From: CAYWIT01 sp964458415
GTDB taxonomy: Bacteria; Pseudomonadota; Alphaproteobacteria; Micavibrionales; UBA2020
NCBI GenBank assembly: GCA_964458415.1
Contig: CAYWIT010000008.1
Coordinates: forward strand, 1-64,000
Length of the DNA: 64,000 bases
Reading direction: 5' to 3'
Shown here: piece by piece, positions 19,503-28,238 of the stretch
How positions within the stretch are numbered: position 1 is the stretch's first letter
How the letters are laid out: every line of letters starts with the position of its first letter
The notes under the pieces: generated by a model
Databases searched by the model: none
What the model was told of the DNA's origin: nothing
What the model saw: only the letters and a program-made list of their open reading frames with translations
Position numbers and translations under genes: made by a program

Positions 19503-19518
19503 TGGCATGCTTCATGCT
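19503..19518 (+). promoter_or_regulatory. Sigma-54 (RpoN) promoter of glnB-glnA
   Basis: TGGCATGCTTCATGCT has GG and GC separated by exactly ten bases, matching the -24/-12 elements (TGGCA...TGC). It ends 34 bp before the glnB ATG, and AAGGGAGG serves as ribosome site. glnBA operons of Proteobacteria commonly use an NtrC-activated RpoN promoter. A perfect dyad TTGGT-N4-ACCAA lies just upstream at 19485-19498. Confidence 0.65.
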
Positions 19519-19551
19519 CTATAGGGGCAGCTTTTAAGGGAGGCAGCAGAG

Positions 19552-19890
19552 ATGAAAAAAATTGAAGCCATCATCAAACCGTTCAAGCTGGATGAGGTCA
19601 AGGAAGCCTTGCATGAGGTAGGGGTGCAGGGCATGACCGTGACCGAGGTCCGCGGTTTTGGACGGCAAAAGGGACATACCGAGCTTTATCGCGGCGCGGA
19701 ATATGTGGTGGATTTTCTGCCCAAGGTCAAGATCGAGGTCGTCGTTGAAAAAGGGCAGGTCGATGATGTGATCGCGGCCATTGAACGTGCGGCGAAAACG
19801 GGACGTATCGGGGATGGAAAAATTTTCGTGCTGCCGGTGGAAAATGTGATCCGTGTCAGGACGGGCGATCGCGGCAAGGCAGCAATCTGA
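19552..19890 (+). CDS. glnB: Nitrogen regulatory protein P-II
   Basis: A 112-residue trimeric signal protein that senses 2-oxoglutarate and ATP/ADP and controls GlnA adenylylation and NtrB. The T-loop holds ELYRGAEYVVDF with the uridylylation site Tyr51. GRIGDGKIFVLPVENVIRVRTG is the C-terminal PII signature. The N-terminus KKIEAIIKPFKLDEVKEAL is GlnB-like rather than GlnK-like. It is cotranscribed with glnA 27 bp downstream. Confidence 0.96.
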   Translation: MKKIEAIIKPFKLDEVKEALHEVGVQGMTVTEVRGFGRQKGHTELYRGAEYVVDFLPKVKIEVVVEKGQVDDVIAAIERAAKTGRIGDGKIFVLPVENVIRVRTGDRGKAAI

Positions 19891-19917
19891 TTTAACAAAC
19901 GGCCAGAGGAGGAAATA

Positions 19918-21387
19918 ATGGCAAAAAAAAGTATGAAAACAAAAAAAGAAAAATCAGCTGTTAAAGCGACAAAGGCAGGAAATAATTTCAGCGCGTTTTT
20001 CAAGAGCGTCAAGGAGAACGGGGTCGAGTATGTCTCGTTTCGCTTTACGGATATGCGTGGTAAACTGCAGCATACGGCGCAGCATATCTCAACGGTGGAT
20101 GAGGACATGCTGACGGACGGCATCATGTTTGACGGGTCGTCTATTGCGGGATGGAAGGCGATTAATGAATCCGATATGATTTTGATGCCGGATGTCTCGA
20201 CAGCAAGAATGGATCCGTTTTCGGCGTTGCCGACATTGAACGTTTTTTGCGATGTCTATGAACCATCTACAGGTCAACCTTATAGTCGGGATCCGCGCTC
20301 TATCGCCAGAAGCGCCGAACAATATCTGCGGTCTTCCGGTCTTGCCGATACGTCTTATTTCGGCCCGGAAGCGGAGTTCTTTATATTCGATGATGTCCGC
20401 ATTGATGTAAAAATGAACAAGGTTTCCTACGAAATCGACAGCACGGAGGGGCCCTATAACTCCGGCACGCAATATGAACATGGAAATATGGGGCATCGGC
20501 CCGGCGTCAAGGGCGGTTATTTTCCGGTGCAGCCAGTGGACAGTACCAATGATCTGCGCGGCGAGATGACTTCGACTCTGGCAAAGATGGGCGTGCCGAT
20601 GGAAAAGCATCACCATGAAGTCGCGCCGTCACAAGTCGAGTTGGGGTTGAAGTTTTCGACACTGGTGGATAGCGCCGACAATATGCAGCTTTATAAATAT
20701 GTCGTGCATAACGTCGCGCATGCCTACGGAAAGACGGCGACTTTCCTGCCCAAGCCGGTTTTCGGCGACAATGGTTCGGGCATGCATGTCCACCAGTCGT
20801 TGTGGAGGGCAGGCAAGCCTTTGTTCGCAGGTTCCGGCTATGCCGATTTGTCCGAGACTTGCCTGTATTATATCGGTGGAATCATCAAGCATGCCAAGGC
20901 TTTGAACGCGATCACCAATCCGACGACGAACAGCTATAAGCGTCTGGTGCCGGGATATGAGGCTCCGGTACTTCTCGCCTATTCAGCGCGCAACCGCTCC
21001 GCATCGTGCCGGATTCCATTTGCAACATCGCCGAAAGGAAAACGGGTCGAGGTACGGTTTCCAGACCCAGCGGCCAATAGCTATCTGGCTTTTGCGGCAA
21101 TGCTGATGGCGGGATTGGACGGTATCCAGAAAAAAATTCATCCCGGCGAAGCAATGGACAAGAATCTTTATGATCTGCCACCGGAGGAACTGTCAGAAAT
21201 CCCCACGGTTTGCGGCAGCCTGCGCGAGGCGCTGGCGGCGCTGCGGGACGATCATGATTTCCTGTTGAAGGGCGGCGTTTTCAGCAAGGATTTCATCGAA
21301 AGCTATCTGGAGCTGCGTTATGCCGAGGTCATGGCCTTTGAAACCATGCCGCATCCGATCGAGTATGCGATGTATTACTCGGTCTGA
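19918..21387 (+). CDS. glnA: Glutamine synthetase, type I
   Basis: A 489-residue GSI-beta enzyme that condenses ammonia and glutamate. FDGSSIAGWKAINESDM, the ATP site KPVFGDNGSGMHVHQSL and NPTTNSYKRLVPGYEAP are present. The adenylylation site NLYDLPPEE places the regulatory Tyr at about 418, so activity should be controlled by GlnE. Compared with the usual about 469 residues, a Lys-rich N-terminal extension of about 20 residues is extra; internal ATGs are few, and AGAGGAGG precedes the chosen start. A strong terminator follows. Confidence 0.96.
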   Translation: MAKKSMKTKKEKSAVKATKAGNNFSAFFKSVKENGVEYVSFRFTDMRGKLQHTAQHISTVDEDMLTDGIMFDGSSIAGWKAINESDMILMPDVSTARMDPFSALPTLNVFCDVYEPSTGQPYSRDPRSIARSAEQYLRSSGLADTSYFGPEAEFFIFDDVRIDVKMNKVSYEIDSTEGPYNSGTQYEHGNMGHRPGVKGGYFPVQPVDSTNDLRGEMTSTLAKMGVPMEKHHHEVAPSQVELGLKFSTLVDSADNMQLYKYVVHNVAHAYGKTATFLPKPVFGDNGSGMHVHQSLWRAGKPLFAGSGYADLSETCLYYIGGIIKHAKALNAITNPTTNSYKRLVPGYEAPVLLAYSARNRSASCRIPFATSPKGKRVEVRFPDPAANSYLAFAAMLMAGLDGIQKKIHPGEAMDKNLYDLPPEELSEIPTVCGSLREALAALRDDHDFLLKGGVFSKDFIESYLELRYAEVMAFETMPHPIEYAMYYSV

Positions 21388-21404
21388 TCGCGCACAAAAA
21401 ATAT

Positions 21405-21441
21405 AAAAAGGGCGCCGCTCGCAAGAGGGGCGCCCTTTTTT
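21405..21441. terminator. Bidirectional terminator between glnA and the minus-strand gene
   Basis: AAAAAGGGCGCC and GGCGCCCTTTTTT form a long GC-rich stem with an A tract before and a T tract after, so it can stop transcription from both sides. It directly follows glnA and abuts the stop of the convergent gene. Confidence 0.9.
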
Positions 21442-22654
21442 ATTTAATGGATTTTGTAATGAGTTCGAAGGCACGCGCATTCCGTGCCCAGACGTTCAGG
21501 TTGTCTTGCTCTGTCGGGGTCAGGAGATACATAAAAATATACCATTCCCTGTCACCAAGGATGAGAATTTGCATTTCCTGATCTGCCTGACGTCTTTTTT
21601 TGAAGGCGATAGCGTAACTTTCCATCTGGGAGAGAAGGAAGCGGTCCGAGATGGGGTATTGAGCGCTGGAGAGAAGAGACTTGAATTCCAGGCCAAAAAA
21701 ACTGGTCAGGTCTTTTTTCAATCGAGCGATTTCTTTTTTAAACGTCGTATCGGGATTGCGCCTGATGGCAATACAGTTGATATAGCCATCCAGTGTTCCA
21801 GTGGCTCCCTTGTTGTGGAGCTGGACAGATATCCGGTTCATGTCCTTGAAATCCGGAGAGACAACGTCCCATGATTGCGGATAGCTAAACTTGATCGCAT
21901 CGACAAGGGTAAAGGCTTTCTGCTCTTCAATGGGGGCGTCTTGTTTGTAGATCAGGTTAAAGCTGTCGATGGATTTTTTTTGCAGGAAGGAAATATAGTC
22001 TTTCAGGGCAAGGGGGGCTTCGAAGCGGGCCAGAATGATCGTGTTTCCGTTAATCTGGACAGTGATATAGTTATATGAGCTGACGCCTTCCTGTACATAG
22101 ATGTAGGCCGCAGAGGCGCGGCGTAAATCTGTTTCGATTACATCGTCCTGCAAGGCGTAGCCGCTGGTCAGGATATAGTTCCTGAGCCAGTTTTTTGCGG
22201 ATATTTCCCGCGTGATCTGCTGTGCTTGCACGGTGACAAAGGCCTGATATGTGCCGATATAGGGACTGCGGAAACGCGCAATATCACCGAGGAGCAGTTT
22301 TTTCAGGTCCGGAGCGCTATCAAGCGAGATTTTATCTGCCTGCCAGTCGGCCGGGAGCCTGATTTCAAATTCAAGCCGCGTATCGTTAAAGGGGAGGACA
22401 TGGTAAGTTTTGGCTTTTTCTTCGAATGAAGCGTCGTCGTGAATTTCCGGTTGTATTCCCTGTTCATTGGCAGGGAGGGCTTTTTTCGAGGCGCCGAAAA
22501 GAGAATTGATGTCCGCCACGCGATGAACAGGAAGAGCTTCATCTGTTGTTTCCGGCAGGGGGATAGCTCCCGCCGTAGTGCTGCCAATGATAGAATAAAA
22601 GAGGAGCGTGGCAAAGGAAAGGCAGCGAAAGGCGGATATGGATGCGGGTGACAT
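21440..22654 (-). CDS. Secreted protein of unknown function
   Basis: Not recognised. The 404-residue product has a signal peptide (about 1-30, SFATLLFYSIIGSTTAGA). A segment at about 90-175 (RLEFEIRLPADW) resembles the start of a beta-rich lipoprotein-like domain. A second similar segment near 245 (LVDAIKFSYPQSWDVVS) suggests two related beta domains, each starting with a short hydrophobic-Pro-x-x-W stretch. It ends a few bases from the glnA terminator; the thioesterase gene lies 18 bp upstream on the same strand, so they may be cotranscribed. Confidence 0.6.
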   Translation of the reverse strand: MSPASISAFRCLSFATLLFYSIIGSTTAGAIPLPETTDEALPVHRVADINSLFGASKKALPANEQGIQPEIHDDASFEEKAKTYHVLPFNDTRLEFEIRLPADWQADKISLDSAPDLKKLLLGDIARFRSPYIGTYQAFVTVQAQQITREISAKNWLRNYILTSGYALQDDVIETDLRRASAAYIYVQEGVSSYNYITVQINGNTIILARFEAPLALKDYISFLQKKSIDSFNLIYKQDAPIEEQKAFTLVDAIKFSYPQSWDVVSPDFKDMNRISVQLHNKGATGTLDGYINCIAIRRNPDTTFKKEIARLKKDLTSFFGLEFKSLLSSAQYPISDRFLLSQMESYAIAFKKRRQADQEMQILILGDREWYIFMYLLTPTEQDNLNVWARNARAFELITKSIK

Positions 22655-22672
22655 AAATCTCTCCTTCAGGGA

Positions 22673-23062
22673 TCAGGGTCTGATAACGGGAATTGGTCTT
22701 CTGTCTTCGCCGATGGCCACATAGGTAAATTTTCCCTCTGTGACCATATGCGCGATATCTCCCAGTCTGGGGCGCGCCCAGCTTTCGACATGAATGGTAA
22801 TGGACGTTTTTCCGATGCGGTCGATGCGGGCATAGCAGCTGACTTCATCACCGACCAGAACGGGCTTGTGAAAACTCATGGCCTCCACGCCAACAGTGGC
22901 GACGCGGGCGCGGGCCTTTTTTGTGGCGATGACGCTGCCGGCCAGATCCATCTGGGACAGAAGCCAGCCGCCAAAAATGTCCCCGTTGGCATTGGTGCTT
23001 TCCGGCATCGCAATCGTGCGGAGCGCCGGGCAGGTATCGTAATCTGGATCTTCGTAGGACAT
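22673..23062 (-). CDS. Acyl-CoA thioesterase, YciA-like hotdog protein
   Basis: A 129-residue single hotdog-fold hydrolase of the YciA/BACH group. MPESTNANGDIFGGWLLSQMDLAG contains the catalytic Asn-x-x-Gly-x-x-Phe-Gly-Gly block, followed by AMSFHKPVLVGDEVSCYAR and the beta strands of the fold. It should release free CoA from medium or long acyl-CoA in the cytoplasm. It is divergent from parE, with 113 bp between the two starts. Confidence 0.88.
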   Translation of the reverse strand: MSYEDPDYDTCPALRTIAMPESTNANGDIFGGWLLSQMDLAGSVIATKKARARVATVGVEAMSFHKPVLVGDEVSCYARIDRIGKTSITIHVESWARPRLGDIAHMVTEGKFTYVAIGEDRRPIPVIRP

Positions 23063-23175
23063 CAGGTTTCCTGAAAATGCTTGTTACAGTGCGCCCGTTA
23101 TTATAGGGGGATGCTGCTTCCATGTCCAAGGTTGCGTTTGACGTCAGAGCCTAAAATGCGTAGATTATCGGAATC

Positions 23176-25173
23176 ATGAGGGAAAATTTGAAAAAGACTG
23201 AATCAAAAAAAGACGCTTATTCCGCTGCGGATATCGAGGTTCTGGAGGGGCTGGAGCCTGTCCGGAAACGCCCCGGCATGTATGTCGGCGGGACAGATGC
23301 GCGCGCCATGCATCATCTGGTCAGCGAGATTCTGGATAATGCAATGGACGAGGCCGTGGCAGGCTATGCCACGCGGATCGAGATCAATCTTCAGGCTGGA
23401 AACAAGGTGACCATCAGCGATAATGGTCGCGGCATTCCGGTTGATAATCACCCCAAGTTTCCCGGCAAATCTGCGCTGGAGGTTATTTTTACAACGCTGC
23501 ATTCGGGCGGAAAATTCAGCGGCAAGGTTTATAACACCTCTGGCGGATTGCACGGAGTGGGCTCTTCGGTCGTGAACGCGCTGTCGAGCGAGATGACGGT
23601 CGAAGTAGCACGGGACAAGGAATTGTTCCAGCAAAGCTATAGCCGCGGCAAACCTTTGGGAAAACTGAAAAAGCTGGGCGCAACGAAAAATCGGGGAACT
23701 ACGGTAACTTTCGTGCCGGATACAGAGATTTTCGGTGAAGAGGCTGCGCTCAACCCTGCGACAATTTATAAACTGGCGCGTTCAAAAGGGTATTTGTATC
23801 GCGGGGTCGAAATTCACTGGACCTGTGCGGCAGAGCTTTTGAAGGGGTACGAAAAGATCCCTGAAAAGGATGTGATTCATTTTCCCAATGGGGTGCTGGA
23901 TTACCTTTACTCCCTGATCGAGGGGCAAAAGCCGCTTACGCCAAAGCCCTTTTATGGCGCGGTTGATTTTCCGGACAACGAGGGGCGCTGCGAGTTTGCC
24001 ATTGCCTGGACCGAGGAAGAGGTGCAGGGGTTCCTGTCATCTTACTGTAATACCATTCCGACGCCGGATGGCGGCGCGCATGTACAGGGGCTTCGTGCCG
24101 CTCTTTCCAAGGGGCTCAAGACCTACGCGGATCTGGTCAATAACAAAAAAGCAAGCATTCTGACACCGGACGATATTTTTGGTTCGGCAACAATTTTGCT
24201 GTCGGTTTTTATTCGCGATCCGCAATTTCAGGGGCAGACCAAGGATCGGCTGACCTCACCGCAGGCAACGCGCCTTGTTGAAAATGCGGTCAAGAGCAAT
24301 TTTGAACACTGGCTGACGGGAGATAACGTCGCCAGTAAATATTTGCTGGATTACCTGATACAGGTGGCCGAGGACCGCAAGCGGAACAAGGACATGCAGG
24401 AAATGTCCCGTAAGTCGGCGACGCGCAAACTGCGGCTTCCTGGTAAACTGGCGGATTGCAGCCGGAAAACATCGGAAGGCACCGAGATATTTATCGTCGA
24501 GGGCGATTCCGCAGGGGGGTCGGCCAAACAGGCCCGTAACCGCGAGACACAGGCGATCCTGCCCTTGCGGGGCAAGGTGTTGAACGTGGCGAGCGCGACA
24601 TCAGATAAAATCCGCGGCAATCAGGAGATATCTGATCTTATTCAGGCGCTGGGTTGTGGCACAGGGCGTGATTTCAATATCGATAAATTGCGTTACGAAC
24701 GCGTCATTATCATGACCGATGCTGACGTGGACGGCGCGCATATCGCCTCTTTGCTGATTACGCTGTTTTATCAGGAAATGCGGGGATTAATCGAGCATGG
24801 CGCGCTCTATCTGGCATTGCCGCCGCTCTACAGGCTTTCGGCGGGGGGAGAGACTGTTTATGCAAGGGACGATGTGCATAAGGAGCAGCTCATGAAAACG
24901 GTATTTAAAGGGCGCAAAAAAGTTGAAATGAGCCGGTTTAAGGGGCTCGGCGAGATGCCGGCGGCCCAGTTGAAGGAAACAACGATGGACATGGGCAAGC
25001 GCAGTCTTATGCGTGTTGTCCTGCCCGAGGCCGAGCAAAAAGGAATCTCGGGCGGTGCAAGGGTGACGGGGGAAACCGCGCAGATGATTGACCGACTCAT
25101 GGGCAAGAGTCCTGAAGCGAGATTTACCTTCATTCAAGAAAATGCTAAATTTGCGCAGGATATAGATATCTAA
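23176..25173 (+). CDS. parE: DNA topoisomerase IV subunit B
   Basis: A 665-residue GHKL-ATPase subunit that decatenates chromosomes with ParC. The ATP site includes EILDNAMDEA, DNGRGIPVD and the lid GGLHGVGSSVVNALS. The Toprim domain has EGDSAGGSAKQARNRETQA and IIMTDADVDGAHI. The phrase QAILPLRGKVLNV and the total length favour ParE over GyrB (which is about 800 residues). parC is not in the window. Confidence 0.94.
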   Translation: MRENLKKTESKKDAYSAADIEVLEGLEPVRKRPGMYVGGTDARAMHHLVSEILDNAMDEAVAGYATRIEINLQAGNKVTISDNGRGIPVDNHPKFPGKSALEVIFTTLHSGGKFSGKVYNTSGGLHGVGSSVVNALSSEMTVEVARDKELFQQSYSRGKPLGKLKKLGATKNRGTTVTFVPDTEIFGEEAALNPATIYKLARSKGYLYRGVEIHWTCAAELLKGYEKIPEKDVIHFPNGVLDYLYSLIEGQKPLTPKPFYGAVDFPDNEGRCEFAIAWTEEEVQGFLSSYCNTIPTPDGGAHVQGLRAALSKGLKTYADLVNNKKASILTPDDIFGSATILLSVFIRDPQFQGQTKDRLTSPQATRLVENAVKSNFEHWLTGDNVASKYLLDYLIQVAEDRKRNKDMQEMSRKSATRKLRLPGKLADCSRKTSEGTEIFIVEGDSAGGSAKQARNRETQAILPLRGKVLNVASATSDKIRGNQEISDLIQALGCGTGRDFNIDKLRYERVIIMTDADVDGAHIASLLITLFYQEMRGLIEHGALYLALPPLYRLSAGGETVYARDDVHKEQLMKTVFKGRKKVEMSRFKGLGEMPAAQLKETTMDMGKRSLMRVVLPEAEQKGISGGARVTGETAQMIDRLMGKSPEARFTFIQENAKFAQDIDI

Positions 25174-25224
25174 TTGATATCTAATGATTTATTTTCCACG
25201 GCCTTTGCGTTATGTTAATCAACA

Positions 25225-25253
25225 TTGACAGAATGTAGCAAGGCGTGTATCCT
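25225..25253 (+). promoter_or_regulatory. Sigma-70-type promoter
   Basis: TTGACA at 25225-25230 and TATCCT at 25248-25253 are separated by 17 bp. They lie about 55 bp before the ATG of the secreted protein at 25309, in the gap after parE. Confidence 0.5.
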
Positions 25254-25308
25254 TTTAGATAAGGTCAGGGCGATCGTTATGTGATCAAGAATAAAGGGTG
25301 TATGGAAC

Positions 25309-25986
25309 ATGGATATAAGAGCGGATTTCAAAAAAGCTGTCGCGGCAGGTCTGGCAGCAGTCACAATGTCGGGTGCGGCTTATGCCGGTGAATTTGGCGA
25401 TAATGTGCGCTATGTGGATGAAGGGCAGCAGGTTTCCGTGCAGGAAAATGCAGCGCCGCAATTTCCGTGGTCAAAAGATCCTCGTTATATCGACCAGATG
25501 CAGAGAACGCAGGCTATTTATGATGCCAACCTGAACAAGATCGAAGCGAACAGGGCTGCGGCAGAGCTGAGATGCAAGACGGACTCCCTTAACGCGGGGG
25601 CCAGACAGACAAACAGCGGTGTTGCTGCCCATAAGAGAGGCAGTGAACTTGGTCAGATCGGTGCAGTGCTCGGTGGTTTAGGAACGGCCAGCAGGTTTGC
25701 ACAGTGTCAGGCAAATGTTGACGCTAGCGTTACACAGGCAAAATCCCAGCTTGATAGCAGCTTTATACAGAAGGAAGACAGTATTAACAAGGCGTTTGAA
25801 CGGCAATATCAGGCCAAGGCGAAGCAGCAGCAACAAGCGTCCAAGCAGTCACAAAAAGCGGCGCCATTGGGTCATGATACTAAAGTGCAGCAGGCTTGCG
25901 AGGCTGCCGAGCTTAGGGCGATTAATACCGGCAAGGATTTGAACGCTGTGCAGAAAAAAATGTGCAAAGATATCCTGAAACGGTAA
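25309..25986 (+). CDS. Secreted Gln-rich protein of unknown function
   Basis: No family recognised. The 225-residue product begins with a signal peptide (FKKAVAAGLAAVTMSGAAYA, cleavage near 26). A mid segment GSELGQIGAVLGGLG is glycine rich and weakly hydrophobic. Four cysteines could form two disulfides in the periplasm. The region around 165-185 is Gln/Lys rich (QAKAKQQQQASKQSQK). Own promoter upstream and a strong terminator downstream indicate a monocistronic unit. Confidence 0.6.
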   Translation: MDIRADFKKAVAAGLAAVTMSGAAYAGEFGDNVRYVDEGQQVSVQENAAPQFPWSKDPRYIDQMQRTQAIYDANLNKIEANRAAAELRCKTDSLNAGARQTNSGVAAHKRGSELGQIGAVLGGLGTASRFAQCQANVDASVTQAKSQLDSSFIQKEDSINKAFERQYQAKAKQQQQASKQSQKAAPLGHDTKVQQACEAAELRAINTGKDLNAVQKKMCKDILKR

Positions 25987-26004
25987 CTTTTTACTTTTTT
26001 TGAA

Positions 26005-26036
26005 CAAAAACCCCTCTACAGAGGGGTTTTTGTTTT
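26005..26036 (+). terminator. Rho-independent terminator
   Basis: CAAAAACCCCTCT and AGAGGGGTTTTTG form a near-perfect stem around a two-base loop, with flanking A and T tracts. It ends the secreted-protein gene. Confidence 0.88.
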
Positions 26037-26056
26037 ATGGGGGTATGACGTAAATT

Positions 26057-26542
26057 ATGCTGAGACGCGATTTTATAAAATCGGCCATGATGGGCTGCGC
26101 GGCTCTGACGTTCATGAAGTGGGGACATGCACGGGCTGATCATGGCGCAATCGGGAGAGTGGAGATGAGCGTGGAAGAATGGAAAAAAAGACTGACGCCG
26201 GAACAGTTTCATGTCTTGCGCGAACAGGGGACGGAGCGGGCTTTTACCAGCCCGCTTTACACGGAGAACCGTAAGGGAAAATATGTTTGCGCCGGATGCG
26301 GTCTGGAGCTGTTTACATCGGATATGAAATATGAAAGCGGCACGGGCTGGCCCAGTTTCTTTGATGTCATTCCCGGCCATGTCGGAACCAGCACGGATCG
26401 CAACCTGCTGATGGAGCGTAAAGAATACCATTGCGCCCGTTGTGGCGGGCATATGGGACATGTTTTTGATGATGGTCCGGCACCGACAGGGTTACGTTAT
26501 TGCAACAACGGCGTGTCTTTGAAGTTTCTTCCGGAAGCGTAA
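26057..26542 (+). CDS. msrB: Methionine-R-sulfoxide reductase, Tat-exported
   Basis: A 161-residue enzyme that reduces methionine-R-sulfoxide in proteins. The N-terminus has RRDFIKSAMMGCAALTFM, a twin-arginine signal, so a periplasmic location is likely. Zinc-binding CxxC pairs are CAGC and CARC. GTGWPSFFDV and GHMGHVFDDGP are family marks, and the catalytic Cys is in RYCNNGVSL, where most relatives have RYCxNS. The Tat machinery is encoded at 9.6-10.9 kb. Confidence 0.92.
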   Translation: MLRRDFIKSAMMGCAALTFMKWGHARADHGAIGRVEMSVEEWKKRLTPEQFHVLREQGTERAFTSPLYTENRKGKYVCAGCGLELFTSDMKYESGTGWPSFFDVIPGHVGTSTDRNLLMERKEYHCARCGGHMGHVFDDGPAPTGLRYCNNGVSLKFLPEA

Positions 26543-26556
26543 CTCTGTTTTCATAA

Positions 26557-26600
26557 GCCGTTATTATTTATAAAAAACAGTTGCGTAACGGCCTGCTTTT
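26557..26600 (+). terminator. Possible terminator after msrB
   Basis: GCCGTTA (26557-26563) and TAACGGC (26586-26592) can pair across a 22-base loop, followed by CTGCTTTTT. The large loop makes it a weak candidate. Confidence 0.35.
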
Positions 26601-26634
26601 TCCTATTGATTGGGGGCTTTATCAGCTTTTTGAT

Positions 26635-26719
26635 GCGGGCGTGGCGGAATTGGTAGACGTGCCAGACTTAGGATCTGGTGTCGCAAGACGTGTGGGTTCA
26701 AGTCCCTCCGCCCGCACCA
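26635..26719 (+). tRNA. tRNA-Leu (TAG)
   Basis: Complete 85-nt gene with a class II long variable arm (TGTCGCAAGACG). Acceptor strands GCGGGCG/CGCCCGC, anticodon stem CCAGA/TCTGG and loop CTTAGGA give anticodon TAG. CCA is encoded. Confidence 0.95.
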
Positions 26720-26775
26720 ACAAAAAGAGAAAAGCGTTTGAACAATGACCAGAAAAGAACGGAAAGTTTTATCCC

Positions 26776-28170
26776 ATGCAGATTACACAGACCAAACAGG
26801 AAGAGCTGAAACGCGAATTTACTGTCACGCTGTCGGCGGGCGAGATTGATCAGAAGATCAACGAAAAGCTGGAAGAGCTGGGTAAGACGGTCAAGATGCC
26901 GGGCTTCCGTCCGGGCAAGGTGCCTTTGTCGCTCCTGAAATCAAAATACGGCAAAGCCGTGATGGGCGAGGTGCTGGAAAGCGCCGTCAACGACAGCACG
27001 CTGAAAGCGATCAACGAGAATAATTTGCGTCCGGCCATGCGTCCGAAAATCGAAGTCAAAACATTTGACGAGGCAAAAGGTCTGGAATATACGATGGCCA
27101 TTGAACTGCTGCCGGAAATCAAGCTGATGGACGTTTCGACGATCAAGCTGGAAAAGCTGGAAGCCAAGGCCGAGAAAAAATCCATACAGGAAACGCTGGA
27201 ACGGATCGCCAAGGCGAATAAGGTCAGTGAAAAAATTGAAGAAAACCGCGCTGCAAAAACGGGCGATATCGTTGTTATCGACTTTGACGGCACGGTTGAT
27301 GGCCAGCCATTCCCCGGCATGAAAGGCAATGACTTTGAACTGGAACTGGGATCGAAAAGCTTTATTGACACGTTCGAGGACCAGCTTGTCGGTTTGAAGG
27401 CTGGGGAAAGCAAAACAATCACAGTGACCTTCCCGAAAGATTACGGTCATGAAAAGCTGCAAGGCGTCGAAGCTGTTTTCAAGGTTGATGTCAAAGAGCT
27501 GCGCAAGTCGGTTCTGCCGGAAATGAATGATGACTTCGCCAAGAAGCTGGGCTTCGAGACGCTTGCCAAAGTCGAGGAAGTGATCGAAAAGCAAATTCAG
27601 GATGAATACGATCAGGTGGCCCGCATGAATCTGAAGCGCTCGCTTCTGGATGCGCTGGATGCAGGGCATGATTTCGAAGTTCCTGCCGGAATGGTGGAAG
27701 CCGAATTTGAAGGCATCATGCATCAGCTGAAAGGCGAGCATGACCATGGTCACAGCCATGATGAACCCGGTCATGTGCATGGGCCGGATTGTGCGCATGA
27801 GCATGGCACACCGGAAGAGCGGGAGGAATATCACGGCATTGCAGAGCGTCGCGTGAAGCTGGGACTCGTCCTCGCCGAAATCGGTCGTCTTAACAAAATT
27901 GACGTGACGAATCAGGAATTGCAGCAGGCCGTTATTTCCGAGGCGCGCCGTTATCCCGGAAAAGAGAAGCAAGTGTTTGAATACTATCAGAAAAACCCTC
28001 AAGCTTTGGAAGCTGTCAAGGCGCCGATTTATGAGGATAAAGTGGTTGACTTTATTCTGGAAAGATCTACAATCGATTCTCGAACAGTCACCATTGATGA
28101 ATTGACCAAAGCCGCAGAACAAGAGCCCCCCAAGAAGGCGAAGTCTGGCAAGGCGAAGAAGTCTGCTTAA
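26776..28170 (+). CDS. tig: Trigger factor with His-rich insert
   Basis: A 464-residue ribosome-bound chaperone and prolyl isomerase. The ribosome-binding motif GFRPGKVP is near residue 44, and the FKBP-type PPIase domain spans about 150-240. In the C-terminal chaperone domain, about residues 318-344 form an insert with about nine histidines plus Cys, Asp and Glu (HDHGHSHDEPGHVHGPDC). Such an insert is unusual for trigger factor and could bind nickel or zinc (inference). The tail is Lys/Ala rich. The tig-clpP-lon order is conserved, but here a ClpP paralogue is inserted and clpX is absent. Confidence 0.95.
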   Translation: MQITQTKQEELKREFTVTLSAGEIDQKINEKLEELGKTVKMPGFRPGKVPLSLLKSKYGKAVMGEVLESAVNDSTLKAINENNLRPAMRPKIEVKTFDEAKGLEYTMAIELLPEIKLMDVSTIKLEKLEAKAEKKSIQETLERIAKANKVSEKIEENRAAKTGDIVVIDFDGTVDGQPFPGMKGNDFELELGSKSFIDTFEDQLVGLKAGESKTITVTFPKDYGHEKLQGVEAVFKVDVKELRKSVLPEMNDDFAKKLGFETLAKVEEVIEKQIQDEYDQVARMNLKRSLLDALDAGHDFEVPAGMVEAEFEGIMHQLKGEHDHGHSHDEPGHVHGPDCAHEHGTPEEREEYHGIAERRVKLGLVLAEIGRLNKIDVTNQELQQAVISEARRYPGKEKQVFEYYQKNPQALEAVKAPIYEDKVVDFILERSTIDSRTVTIDELTKAAEQEPPKKAKSGKAKKSA

Positions 28171-28238
28171 AAAGTCGCTGGTGATTGGTTGTACAAGAGT
28201 GTGTGCCTGAACAAAAAAGCAAGGAAAGGTACGATAAG

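Noticed and set aside
26941..28122. 393-codon open frame antisense to tig
   Set aside because: Mirror of the trigger factor gene; no independent support.
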